Assembly (NCBI GenBank): GCA_003136675.1
Contig: PLFE01000211.1
Coordinates: forward strand, 6,947 to 40,626
Origin: Bryobacterales bacterium
GTDB lineage: Bacteria; Acidobacteriota; Terriglobia; Bryobacterales; Bryobacteraceae
Direction of reading: 5' to 3'
Length of the DNA: 33,680 bases
Positions 1-8,049 of the stretch are shown here, in pieces. The notes under the pieces are model-generated. The model was not told where the DNA came from. It did no database searches and worked only from the letters and a program-made list of their open reading frames with translations. A program made the position numbers and the translations under genes. The first letter of the stretch is position 1, and every line of letters starts with the position of its first letter.

Positions 1-36
1 GGAGCGCCTGAAGGTGGAGCGCCGGAAGGTGCTCCC
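1..36 (+). repeat. 15-bp in-frame tandem repeat coding Gly-Ala-Pro-Glu-Gly units
   Basis: GGAGCGCCTGAAGGT (1-15) is followed by GGAGCGCCGGAAGGT (16-30, one mismatch) and a decayed third unit. The period is a multiple of three and encodes GAPEG repeats, so it is a flexible linker inside the partial coding sequence. The array may continue left of the window. Confidence 0.7.
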
Positions 37-357
37 ACGTCTGTTGCGCCCGCCGTACCGCAAGCTCCGGCACGGGCGACGTGTTCAGGCCAGCCGATTC
101 GCCTAAGCCGGTCCACTCAACTGGCTGCTTCGACGACGCTGTGCGGGATACAGCCGGAAGGCCCTTTGGAAGTGACAGCGCTGTTGCCGGATGAATCCGT
201 GCTTCGCCTGATCTGGGTACATGATTTCCGTCCAGAATGGAATCGCACCTATGTATTTCGCGAGCCGGTAGAACTTCCGAAGGGTACGCGCATCCTAATC
301 GCTTCGCCAAAGGGCGCGGCCGCGCGGCTGTTTACAAGTCACGAACCGGAACGGTGA
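1..357 (+). CDS. C-terminal part of a copper-monooxygenase/redoxin-type secreted protein (5' end outside window)
   Basis: The frame is open from the first base to the TGA at 355-357, so this is the last 118 codons of a gene that starts left of the window. A TTG at 166 could start a small ORF, but the upstream frame reads as a Gly/Ala/Pro/Glu linker continuous with it. The segment LIWVHDFRPEWNRTYVF followed by EPVELPKGTRI resembles the C-terminal beta-domain of acidobacterial proteins annotated as redoxin/cytochrome c plus ascorbate-dependent copper monooxygenase, where a similar (N/D)F.W...Y...EP...PKGT pattern recurs. That assignment is from memory of the family and covers only the tail; no catalytic part is visible. 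Its end overlaps the convergent gene 332-1174 by 26 bp. Confidence 0.5.
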   Translation, partial: GAPEGGAPEGAPTSVAPAVPQAPARATCSGQPIRLSRSTQLAASTTLCGIQPEGPLEVTALLPDESVLRLIWVHDFRPEWNRTYVFREPVELPKGTRILIASPKGAAARLFTSHEPER

Positions 358-1174
358 ACGATAGCGTATTCACTACGCCCTTGCGCTGCACCTGTATCCA
401 GATCCGATAAGCGCCGCCACGCGGAAAGAACAGGTTAAACTGAATGTCCGCGCCTCCACCGGCCAGAAACGGATGACTGTGTATCGTATCAATCAAATCG
501 CTGCTCACGGCCAAAAGATGCGCCCACGCGCCGATATATTTCTCCATGCCATCGGCGGGGCTCAGGTGCAGGACCAACATGGTCTTCTTCCCCGCTATAG
601 GCTGCTCCGGATCAACCCTGAGTTCGGCGACTAGATTCGCGCCCGCTTTCGTGGATAGATCCGGCATGGGGTGCGCAATCGAGTTCTCCAGCGGCGCTGT
701 GAATCCAGCCGTCGAGAAGGTTCGGGTAGCAAGCTGCGGCGTTCCGCCCTCGGGATCGAAATCGGCAATCAGACGATAAGTACCTGGCTTGGGAAGCCGC
801 GTCTTGAGGCGAAACCAACCGTCTGGCGTGAGCACCGGATGCTCATGTGAAAAGTACTCCAGATCGTAGCTCACCAGAAACAGGTGGAACAGCTTCTCAT
901 GAACCGTAGTGAACCGGGTTACGGGGTGCAACGTCGCCGGATCAAGGATGCGAAAAGAGAGAGTGACATCCTGGCCCGCTGGAATCCGCCGCGGCTCAGC
1001 CTGAAACTCCATCGGATATTCGCGCGGTTCGGGCACCGTCTCCACCAGCGTCATTCCGCACCGCGGGCACTTACCGGGCGTGGGGGAGCGCACTTCCGGA
1101 TCCATGGGGCAGACAAAAACCGGCGTCTGCGCGAATGCGGATAGGGCGAGCAGCAGGAGCACAAACCGCGTCAT
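332..1174 (-). CDS. Secreted heavy-metal-binding-domain (HMBD) protein
   Basis: A 280-residue protein with an N-terminal signal peptide (MTRFVLLLLALSAFAQ) followed at once by a short metal-binding module: CPMDPEV at residues 22-28 and CPRCGM at 36-41, i.e. C22, C36 and C39. This is the YHS-like heavy-metal-binding domain usually written CPMHPEV...GKCPxCGM, found in copper/efflux proteins; here the usual His of CPMHPE is Asp. The remaining ~230 residues look like two beta-sandwich domains rich in His (FTTVHEKLFHLFLV, FSHEHP, TIHSHPF), compatible with periplasmic copper handling. I chose the ATG at 1174; a TTG one codon earlier is possible. It is divergent from the FAD oxidase (35 bp between starts) and converges on the partial gene to its left. 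Copper function is inference. Confidence 0.75.
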   Translation of the reverse strand: MTRFVLLLLALSAFAQTPVFVCPMDPEVRSPTPGKCPRCGMTLVETVPEPREYPMEFQAEPRRIPAGQDVTLSFRILDPATLHPVTRFTTVHEKLFHLFLVSYDLEYFSHEHPVLTPDGWFRLKTRLPKPGTYRLIADFDPEGGTPQLATRTFSTAGFTAPLENSIAHPMPDLSTKAGANLVAELRVDPEQPIAGKKTMLVLHLSPADGMEKYIGAWAHLLAVSSDLIDTIHSHPFLAGGGADIQFNLFFPRGGAYRIWIQVQRKGVVNTLSFTVPVRDL

Positions 1175-1209
1175 CAAGATCAGTGTAGTCGACGGAGTAC
1201 CTTTAGATT

Positions 1210-2574
1210 ATGCGAACAGTTGACCCAGGGCATGTTTCCGATGCATCCGGGTTTGAGGGTTGGGCGGACGCGTTCTTCGCCCCCGCGACGGAAGCCGAAG
1301 TGTCCGCGCTGTTGAAGGACGCGAGCAACCAGAGCATCCCCGTCACGGTGCTGGGCGCTGGTTCGGGACTCACCGGCGCGCGCGTGGCACAGGGCGGATG
1401 GGTACTCTCGTTGGAGCGCTTTCGAAAACTGGAAATCGGGCAGGGCGCTGCGCGCGTAGGACCGGCCATCACCTTAGTCGAGTTGAATCAGGCGGCAGCC
1501 GCTAAAGGTCAATTCTACGCACCGGACCCCACGGAAAACACCGCTTCGATTGGTGGAACCATCGGTACGAACGCCAGTGGCTCGCGCAGCTTTCGCTATG
1601 GCAGTACGCGCCGTCACGTGCTGGCGCTGCGGGTGGCTATGGCGGACGGCACGGTTCGGGAATTCCGGCGCGGGGACAAGGTCGATTTCGACATTCCCAC
1701 GATTCCTCTGCCGCATACATCCAAGTACACGGCCGGTTATCCGCTGGTTCCGGGCATGGATTGGATCGACCTGTTCTGCGGCTCGGAAGGCACGCTGGGC
1801 GTTACGCTCGAAGCCGAGCTTCGGCTGCTTCCCACTCCGCCGCATCTTTTCGCCGGCGTGGTCTTCTTTTCCACCGACGAATCCGCGCTCGGTGCCGTCG
1901 ATCAATGGCGCGGAATTCCGGAGTTGCGCATGATCGAGTATATGGACGCGAACTCTCTGGCGCTGCTGCGAACCGCCTATCCCGATATCCCCGCAGCGGC
2001 GAAAGCCGCGCTCCTCATCGAAGCGGAGGGCGAAGATATAGACGCCTGGGACGCGCGGTTGACTGAGTCGCTCGCTCTGACCGAGGCATCGTGGTTTGCC
2101 GCCGGGCCTGCCGACCGCGAACGGTTTCGCAAGCTGAGACACACTCTTCCCGAGATCGTGAATCGGACGATGCTCGATCGGGGATATATGAAGATGGGCT
2201 CCGATTTCGCGGTTCCGATCGCGAAAAACCGCGAGATGCTGCTGTGGTACCGGGAGCGGCTCGATCGCGAACTGCCCGGCCATTACGTGATCTATGGCCA
2301 TATCGGCGACGCGCACGTACATGTCAACATGCTGCCCGCATCGGATGACCAGATGTATCGAGCGAAAGCGTTGATGGATGAGTTCGCCCATCAGGCGGTG
2401 AAGCTGGGAGGCACGGTTTCAGCGGAGCACGGACTAGGGAAGCGGAAGGCCCATTTCCTCGGCTGGCAGTATGCCCCGGAACATATCACGGCCATGATGG
2501 CTGTGAAGCGGAGGCTGGATCCGCACTGGATTCTGGGCCGCGGGAATCTCTTCCCAGTCCCGGAGAACGTGTAA
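1210..2574 (+). CDS. FAD-linked oxidase/dehydrogenase (GlcD / D-lactate / D-2-hydroxyacid type)
   Basis: A 454-residue flavoprotein of the VAO/PCMH family. The FAD-binding_4 part carries VLGAGSGLTGARVAQGG (48-63) and TENTASIGGTIGTNASG (108-124), the pyrophosphate-binding stretch of GlcD-like enzymes. The FAD-oxidase_C domain has GHIGDAHVHVN (363-373) and SAEHGLG (404-410), the His/His/Glu metal set used in D-2-hydroxyglutarate and D-lactate dehydrogenases. The expected reaction is oxidation of a D-2-hydroxyacid with FAD; the exact substrate cannot be read from sequence. The start is ATG at 1210 with GGAG 12 nt upstream. It leads a run of genes with gaps of 1-13 bp or overlaps, so it is probably co-transcribed with the sugar-nucleotide genes downstream although its chemistry is not part of that pathway. 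Confidence 0.88.
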   Translation: MRTVDPGHVSDASGFEGWADAFFAPATEAEVSALLKDASNQSIPVTVLGAGSGLTGARVAQGGWVLSLERFRKLEIGQGAARVGPAITLVELNQAAAAKGQFYAPDPTENTASIGGTIGTNASGSRSFRYGSTRRHVLALRVAMADGTVREFRRGDKVDFDIPTIPLPHTSKYTAGYPLVPGMDWIDLFCGSEGTLGVTLEAELRLLPTPPHLFAGVVFFSTDESALGAVDQWRGIPELRMIEYMDANSLALLRTAYPDIPAAAKAALLIEAEGEDIDAWDARLTESLALTEASWFAAGPADRERFRKLRHTLPEIVNRTMLDRGYMKMGSDFAVPIAKNREMLLWYRERLDRELPGHYVIYGHIGDAHVHVNMLPASDDQMYRAKALMDEFAHQAVKLGGTVSAEHGLGKRKAHFLGWQYAPEHITAMMAVKRRLDPHWILGRGNLFPVPENV

Positions 2575-2575
2575 C

Positions 2576-3013
2576 TTGAATTTGCTCGACCATGTACCGC
2601 CCGGACAACTGTGGCGCTTCCTGTTGGTCGGAACCTGGAACACCATTTTCGGCTATAGCCTCTACGCACTATTTACGGCGGGCCTCACCGGCCGCATCCC
2701 TTACGCCTATATTGCCGCGAGCCTGCTCTCCAGCCTGATTTCGATCACGGTATCTTTCCTCGGATACAAATGGTTTGTATTCAAGACTACGGGCAATTAC
2801 GTGCGCGAGTGGGTTCGCGCAGTGATGGTTTACAGCGTGGGAATCGCACTCGGGGCCGTGTTACTCGCGCCCGTTGTATTTCTGGTTACGAGGGTTACCG
2901 GGAGACCGAAGGCCGCTCCTTATATCGCGGGCGCCTTACTTACCTGCGTAAATGGAGTTATCAGCTTTTTCGGGCACAAGAATATCTCGTTCCGGCCGAC
3001 GGCTGGTCATTGA
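2576..3013 (+). CDS. GtrA-like membrane protein
   Basis: A 145-residue protein with four predicted membrane helices, starting RFLLVGTWNTIFGYSLYALF and ending with CVNGVISFFGHKNISF, the typical beginning and end of GtrA (PF04138) proteins, which act with undecaprenyl-linked sugars in cell-wall or O-antigen glycosylation. The start is TTG at 2576, one base after the stop of the FAD oxidase, which implies translational coupling. Its position just before rfbF fits a role in moving or presenting a lipid-linked sugar at the membrane; this role is inferred from the family. Confidence 0.85.
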   Translation: MNLLDHVPPGQLWRFLLVGTWNTIFGYSLYALFTAGLTGRIPYAYIAASLLSSLISITVSFLGYKWFVFKTTGNYVREWVRAVMVYSVGIALGAVLLAPVVFLVTRVTGRPKAAPYIAGALLTCVNGVISFFGHKNISFRPTAGH

Positions 3014-3026
3014 TATACTGAGCGAA

Positions 3027-3800
3027 ATGAAAGTTGCCATCCTCTGCGGAGGCCAGGGGACGCGTCTTCGCGAGGAAACGGAATTTCGGCCGAAGCCGCT
3101 TGTCGAGGTCGGTGGCCGCCCGGTGCTGTGGCACATCATGAAGCTCTATGCACACCATGGTTTCAAGGACTTTGTTCTTTGCCTGGGGTACAAGGGCAGC
3201 ATGATCAAGGAGTATTTCCTGAACTATGAGGCCATGAACAATGACTTCACCATCAGCCTGGGGCTGAATTCCTCCATAGCCTATGCCGACAAGCACACGG
3301 AGCAGGATTTTCAAGTCACCCTGGCCGATACCGGCGCCGACACCATGACGGGTGGAAGGGTGAAGCGAATTGAGCGCTACATAGACGATGAAACGTTTAT
3401 GGTCACTTACGGAGACGGCGTAAGTGATGTAGATATCGGTAAGCTACTGAATTTCCATTGCAGCCACAAGCGGCTGGCAACGGTAACCACTTTTCGCCCG
3501 GTGTCGCGGTTCGGCATTCTGGATATCCGGGAGAATCAGGTAAAGAACTTCATTGAGAAGCCCAAGTCGGACGCATGGGCCAGCGCTGGTTACTTCGTAT
3601 TCAATCGAGGTGTTTTCGATTATCTCGATGGCGATGAATGCGTTCTGGAGCATGGACCGCTGGAGCGCCTGGCATCTGAAGGACAACTCATGTCCTATCA
3701 TCACGACGGCTTTTTCTATGCGATGGATACATTTCGCGAGTTTCAGATATTGAACGATCTGTGGAAGTTCGACAGAGCTCCATGGAAGGTATGGGATTAG
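3027..3800 (+). CDS. rfbF: Glucose-1-phosphate cytidylyltransferase
   Basis: A 257-residue nucleotidyltransferase, exactly the usual RfbF length when the ATG at 3027 is used. It opens with [16 protein letters not shown] (3-18), the nucleotide-binding loop, followed by [19 protein letters not shown] (21-39), the RfbF signature. [12 protein letters not shown] (126-137) holds the Asp residues that bind metal and nucleotide. The reaction is CTP plus glucose-1-phosphate to CDP-glucose, the first committed step to CDP-3,6-dideoxyhexoses. It lies 13 bp after gtrA, and its 3' end overlaps the start of the next gene. Confidence 0.95.
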   Translation: MKVAILCGGQGTRLREETEFRPKPLVEVGGRPVLWHIMKLYAHHGFKDFVLCLGYKGSMIKEYFLNYEAMNNDFTISLGLNSSIAYADKHTEQDFQVTLADTGADTMTGGRVKRIERYIDDETFMVTYGDGVSDVDIGKLLNFHCSHKRLATVTTFRPVSRFGILDIRENQVKNFIEKPKSDAWASAGYFVFNRGVFDYLDGDECVLEHGPLERLASEGQLMSYHHDGFFYAMDTFREFQILNDLWKFDRAPWKVWD

Positions 3801-4780
3801 TGGCGGAATGGTGGAGAGACCGGCCGGTATTCGTTACCGGGGCCACCGGGCTTGTGGGCGGGTGGCTGGTGGAGTCTCTGGCCGCCGCGGGCGCCGATGT
3901 CGTGTGCCTGGTGCGCGACTGGCTACCGCAAAGTGAGATATCGAGGCGCGGCCTTCTTGAGCGGGTAAAAGTGGTCCGCGGCGACATTTGCGACCGCGCA
4001 CTGATGGAGCGCGTGCTGGGAGAGTACGAGATCCATACCGTGTTCCACCTCGCCGCCCAGACCATTGTCGGCATCGCGAACCGGAACCCGGTTTCGACCT
4101 TTGAAAGTAATATCACGGGTACGTGGAATGTGCTGGAAGCATGCCGCCGCTCCCCGGCCGTGCGCGCTATTGTCCTCGCCTCTTCGGATAAAGCCTACGG
4201 CGACCAGAAGCAGCTACCTTATTCCGAAGATACGCCGCTTCAAGGAACCCATCCCTACGATGTGAGCAAGTCATGCGCCGATCTGATTGCTCAGACTTAT
4301 GGAATCACTTATCAGTCTCCCGTGGTGGTAACGCGCTGCGGAAATTTCTACGGTGGCGGCGATCTGAACTGGAACCGGATTGTTCCCGGCACTATTCGTT
4401 CGGTGTTGCGCGGCGAGCGTCCAGTGATCCGTTCCGACGGGCAGTTTGTCCGCGATTACTTCTATGTTGAGGACGGCGCAGCGGCTTATCTGCTTCTGGG
4501 GGAGCGCGCGGCCAACGAGCCTCAACTGCACGGCATGGCCTTTAACTTCTCGAACGAGATACAAGTCACCGTCTCGGAATTGGTGGAGAAAATCCTGAAA
4601 CTGATGGATTCCACCCTGAAGCCGGTGGTGCGGAATGAGGCATCCAACGAGATTCGGCACCAGTATCTGAGCGCGGCACGCTCGCGCTCGACATTAGGCT
4701 GGCATCCTCTCTTCACTTTGGATGAAGGCCTGAGGCGCACCATCGCCTGGTACCGCGAGTTTCTTGAGTTACCAGCATGA
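3782..4780 (+). CDS. rfbG: NAD-dependent epimerase/dehydratase, CDP-glucose 4,6-dehydratase type
   Basis: An extended SDR of about 332 residues. The Rossmann motif [10 protein letters not shown] lies at 20-29, the substrate loop at SSDKAYG (134-140) and the catalytic Tyr-Lys pair in YDVSK (159-163). The SDK.Y pattern and the place between rfbF and rfbH argue for CDP-glucose 4,6-dehydratase, which makes CDP-4-keto-6-deoxyglucose. The start is uncertain: ATG 3782, ATG 3791 and GTG 3800 are in frame. GGAAGG at 3784-3789 would suit the GTG at 3800, which overlaps the TAG of rfbF. The stop overlaps the next ATG in an ATGA. The protein is shorter than many RfbG proteins (about 360), so a related NDP-sugar dehydratase is possible. 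Confidence 0.82.
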   Translation: MEGMGLVAEWWRDRPVFVTGATGLVGGWLVESLAAAGADVVCLVRDWLPQSEISRRGLLERVKVVRGDICDRALMERVLGEYEIHTVFHLAAQTIVGIANRNPVSTFESNITGTWNVLEACRRSPAVRAIVLASSDKAYGDQKQLPYSEDTPLQGTHPYDVSKSCADLIAQTYGITYQSPVVVTRCGNFYGGGDLNWNRIVPGTIRSVLRGERPVIRSDGQFVRDYFYVEDGAAAYLLLGERAANEPQLHGMAFNFSNEIQVTVSELVEKILKLMDSTLKPVVRNEASNEIRHQYLSAARSRSTLGWHPLFTLDEGLRRTIAWYREFLELPA

Positions 4781-6090
4781 GCACTTCAGCGGACACGTTG
4801 CGTCAGCAGATTCTACAACTCGTTGGCGAATACCACGATGCACAGTTCGGGACGAAACCATTCATTCCCGGAGAGAGCCCGGTGCCTGTTGCCGGCCGGG
4901 TGTTCGACGCCGGCGACGTCCGTTCTTTGGTGGATTCGTCTCTTGATTTTTGGCTCACCACGGGCAGGTTCGCGGCGCAATTCGAGCGGGAATTCGCGCG
5001 CTGGTTCGGAATCCGGACGGCCACGCTGGTGAACTCCGGCTCGTCGGCGGACCTGCTGGCCGTCACATCGCTCACCAGTCCCAAGCTGGGAGATCGCCGG
5101 CTGCGTCCGGGTGACGAAGTGATTACCGTCGCGGCCGGCTTCCCCACCACGGTGAATCCCATCATTCAAAACGGTCTGGTCCCCGTGTTTGTCGATGAAC
5201 AGATTCCCACTTATAACATCGATGTCACCATGCTGGACGCGGCGCTCTCGGAGCGTACACGGGCGGTGGTGATTGCGCACACGCTGGGGAATCCCTTTGA
5301 CCTCGCGGCCGTAACTGACTTTGTACGCAAGCACGACCTATGGCTGGTGGAAGACTGCTGCGACGCGGTAGGCGCGACTTACAAAGGGCAGAAGGTTGGC
5401 ACCTTCGGCGACATGGCGACCGTCAGCTTCTATCCGGCGCATCACATCACCATGGGGGAAGGTGGATGCGTTCTGGCGGAAAAGCCGCTGCTGAAGACCA
5501 TCGTTGAGTCGTTCCGCGATTGGGGCCGCGATTGCTGGTGCGAGCCCGGTAAAGAAAACACCTGCGGGAAGCGGTTCAACTGGCAGCTTGGCCAGCTTCC
5601 TTGCGGATATGATCACAAGTACACTTACTCGCATATCGGCTATAACCTGAAGATGACCGACATGCAGGCCGCGGTAGGGGTCTCGCAACTGAAGAAGTTA
5701 CCCGGCTTCATTGAAACGCGCCGCCGGAATTTCCAACTGCTCTATGAAGGGCTGAAGGATCTGGAAGAGTTCTTCATACTACCCGAGGCGACGCCTCACT
5801 CCGAGCCCAGTTGGTTCGGCTTCCCGCTGGCTGTACGCCACGATGCGCCGTTTACGCGAAACCAGGCAATCGCCTTCCTCGATCAGCGTAAGATCGCCAC
5901 CAGGCTCTTGTTTGCGGGGAATCTATTGCGCCAGCCCGCGTATCAGGACATCAAGCATCGCGTGGTCGGCTCTCTCCAGAATACCGACTTCATCATGAAC
6001 CAGGTTTTCTGGGTCGGCGTGTTTCCTGGAATCAATCGGGAAATGATCCATTACATGCTGGAGACATTCCACAAACTTGCATCTGCCTGA
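4777..6090 (+). CDS. rfbH: CDP-4-keto-6-deoxy-D-glucose 3-dehydratase (RfbH/DdhC, E1)
   Basis: A 437-residue fold-type I PLP enzyme with two hallmarks of E1. First, the Schiff-base Lys of ordinary sugar aminotransferases is replaced by His in [14 protein letters not shown] (H222). Second, the [2Fe-2S] ligands follow the E1 pattern C-X57-C-X1-C-X7-C: C195, C253, C255 and C263. These were counted directly and match the spacing known for the Yersinia enzyme. The reaction removes the C3 hydroxyl of CDP-4-keto-6-deoxyglucose through a PMP radical, with electrons from a separate reductase (E3, RfbI/DdhD). No E3 gene is in this window. It starts in an ATGA overlap with the preceding dehydratase gene. 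Confidence 0.96.
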   Translation: MSTSADTLRQQILQLVGEYHDAQFGTKPFIPGESPVPVAGRVFDAGDVRSLVDSSLDFWLTTGRFAAQFEREFARWFGIRTATLVNSGSSADLLAVTSLTSPKLGDRRLRPGDEVITVAAGFPTTVNPIIQNGLVPVFVDEQIPTYNIDVTMLDAALSERTRAVVIAHTLGNPFDLAAVTDFVRKHDLWLVEDCCDAVGATYKGQKVGTFGDMATVSFYPAHHITMGEGGCVLAEKPLLKTIVESFRDWGRDCWCEPGKENTCGKRFNWQLGQLPCGYDHKYTYSHIGYNLKMTDMQAAVGVSQLKKLPGFIETRRRNFQLLYEGLKDLEEFFILPEATPHSEPSWFGFPLAVRHDAPFTRNQAIAFLDQRKIATRLLFAGNLLRQPAYQDIKHRVVGSLQNTDFIMNQVFWVGVFPGINREMIHYMLETFHKLASA

Positions 6091-7066
6091 GCGGGATCTG
6101 AATCACGTCCTGGAGCACACGGCTGCTATCTGGCCGAACCTGCGCGGCGAGCGTGTGTTCCTCACTGGCGGCACCGGATTTGTGGGCACGTGGCTGGTAG
6201 AATCCTTTCTCTGGGCGAACCGTCAGTTGAATCTGGGAGCGCGGATGGTGATCCTCTCGCGGCAGCCTCCCGAATCCCAAGACCCGGCCGTGGAATACCT
6301 CGCGGGAGACGGCGTCACGTTTGATTTTCCGGCCGGCGCCTTTGCGTTCGCGGTGCATGCCGCGAATGACCTGAGCTTCAGCCGCAACGTCGAAACCACT
6401 CAGCGCGTACTTGAGTTCGCAAGCACGCACGCAACAAAGAAGCTTCTCTTTACCAGTTCCGGGGCCGCCTACGGTACCCAACCCCCGGAAATGTCTCACT
6501 TACCGGAGAGTTACAGCGGGATGGCGGTTACTCCTTACGGGATGGCCAAGCGGGAATCCGAACGCATGATTGCGGCGTTCGGCGGGGTGATCGCCAGGCT
6601 GTTTGCATTCGTCGGCCCCTGTCTGCCGCTCGATGCGAACTATGCGGTGGGTAACTTCATCGGCAATGTGCTCCGCTCAGAGCCGATTCGGATCACGGGA
6701 GACGGTACACCCTACCGCTCTTACCTTTATGCGGCGGATCTTGCAATCTGGCTCTGGACCATGTTACTTCGAGGCGAACCCGCGCAGGCCTATAACGTTG
6801 GTTCCCCGGAAGCCGTGAATATCGCAACCCTGGCCGCGACGGTTGTTCAGAACACGCGACCCGGAACGCCGATTGTGATTGCCGAAGCGCCGCAGCCCGG
6901 CGCATTGCCTGCGCGCTACGTGCCAGGCATCCAACGGGCGGAGCAGGAACTCAATCTACGAGTTCTCATTTCCCTAGCTGATGGAATAAGGCGCACTTAC
7001 AACTGGCGCCTCAGGCGGGACCACTCGCGACAGGGAAATCCGCCGGTACTGCAAGAACCCAATTGA
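6077..7066 (+). CDS. NAD(P)-dependent SDR, probable final CDP-3,6-dideoxyhexose reductase/epimerase
   Basis: A 329-residue extended SDR with [16 protein letters not shown] (28-43), TSSGAAYG (126-133) and the active-site pair in TPYGMAK (Y154, K158). It starts with TTG at 6077 inside the end of rfbH (14-bp overlap), with no ATG until well inside the Rossmann fold. In dideoxyhexose clusters the gene after RfbH usually reduces CDP-4-keto-3,6-dideoxyglucose (abequose or paratose synthase) or epimerises the product (tyvelose epimerase); sequence alone does not tell which. Similar proteins are often labelled dTDP-glucose 4,6-dehydratase. Its last 93 bp overlap the convergent flippase-like gene. Confidence 0.8.
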   Translation: MHLPERDLNHVLEHTAAIWPNLRGERVFLTGGTGFVGTWLVESFLWANRQLNLGARMVILSRQPPESQDPAVEYLAGDGVTFDFPAGAFAFAVHAANDLSFSRNVETTQRVLEFASTHATKKLLFTSSGAAYGTQPPEMSHLPESYSGMAVTPYGMAKRESERMIAAFGGVIARLFAFVGPCLPLDANYAVGNFIGNVLRSEPIRITGDGTPYRSYLYAADLAIWLWTMLLRGEPAQAYNVGSPEAVNIATLAATVVQNTRPGTPIVIAEAPQPGALPARYVPGIQRAEQELNLRVLISLADGIRRTYNWRLRRDHSRQGNPPVLQEPN

Positions 7067-8014
7067 TCCCCAGATGCCCATCACGAAATAACCGATTGCC
7101 TGAAACAGAATGATGTAAGTGATGGCAGCGGTCCGTGAAAAGCCAAATGGGGTGAGCACCATAATCGCCACGAATTGCCAGACGCCCACATAGCCGGGCG
7201 CGGAAGGCAACGCGCTGCTCAACCCGAGAGCGGCAATCAGTAGAAACGCAATCGGGTACGAGATATTCAAACCGAGCGCGTTTCCTCCAATCACCGTGCT
7301 GGTGGCGTCGAAGCACCAGATAATGATCGTCAGGCTGATAAATCCGGTGAGGCGCTTCCAGTCATGAAACGCGCGCAGGCCGCGCAGGCTGTGCTCAAAC
7401 AAATGAATGGCTTTGTCCTGGAACTTCACGGAAACAGGGACTACCCGAATCAACTTGATCGCCAGACCTTCCAAACGCGGCAGAAGCGCGATGATGAAGA
7501 CGCCGGTCAGGCCAATGGCCGCGAACCCGCGCGAGGCGTCGGCGAGCCATGGCGTTTTCCCCGGCAGGAAGATCAGCACGATTCCCGTGATCACCACAAG
7601 CGCAATGCCATCCGCCGCGCGCTCCGCAAAAGCTGTGGTTAGTACATAGGTTTTGCTGAGCGGCGACCGGGAACTGATCATGATGGTACGAACCAGCTCG
7701 CCCGCGCGGGCAGGAAGAAAGTTGTTTCCGAAATAACCCGCGGCCGTAGCCCAGAATGCGGCGGGAATCGGCACCGGATACTCGGCGCTCAACAAGATCC
7801 GCCAGCGGAACGCGCGGATGAAAAGCGCCACGGAACTTAATAAGCAGATCAGCACCAGATTGAGCGGTTTCGCGTGCGTAATGGAATGGTAGACCTGACG
7901 CCAATCGATTCCGCGTAAAGAATAGAAGAGCAGCACCGCGGCCAAGACAAACGCGCCCAGAGTGGTGAGGAGTTTAGCGAGATTTCGCGAAGGCTTCGGC
8001 TGATCTTCCGGCAT
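6974..8014 (-). CDS. Flippase-like / lysylphosphatidylglycerol-synthase TM-type membrane protein (UPF0104)
   Basis: About 346 residues with eight or so hydrophobic segments, beginning with KLLTTLGAFVLAAVLLFYSL. The sequence RAFRWRILLS followed by GYFGNNFLPARAGELVR is characteristic of the UPF0104/YbhN family related to the membrane half of MprF, which includes lipid or lipid-linked substrate translocases. Its position tail-to-tail with the dideoxyhexose operon suggests, but does not prove, a role in export of glycan intermediates. ATG at 8014 is preferred; a GTG two codons upstream (8020) is possible. The 3' end overlaps the SDR gene by 93 bp on the opposite strand. Confidence 0.85.
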   Translation of the reverse strand: MPEDQPKPSRNLAKLLTTLGAFVLAAVLLFYSLRGIDWRQVYHSITHAKPLNLVLICLLSSVALFIRAFRWRILLSAEYPVPIPAAFWATAAGYFGNNFLPARAGELVRTIMISSRSPLSKTYVLTTAFAERAADGIALVVITGIVLIFLPGKTPWLADASRGFAAIGLTGVFIIALLPRLEGLAIKLIRVVPVSVKFQDKAIHLFEHSLRGLRAFHDWKRLTGFISLTIIIWCFDATSTVIGGNALGLNISYPIAFLLIAALGLSSALPSAPGYVGVWQFVAIMVLTPFGFSRTAAITYIILFQAIGYFVMGIWGSIGFLQYRRISLSRVVPPEAPVVSAPYSIS

Positions 8015-8049
8015 CGACACAGTCTTTAATCAACTTAGCAAATTCACTG

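Noticed and set aside
1474..2391. Minus-strand open frame of 305 codons inside the FAD oxidase
   Set aside because: The plus-strand protein has full-length family motifs; the reverse frame has none.
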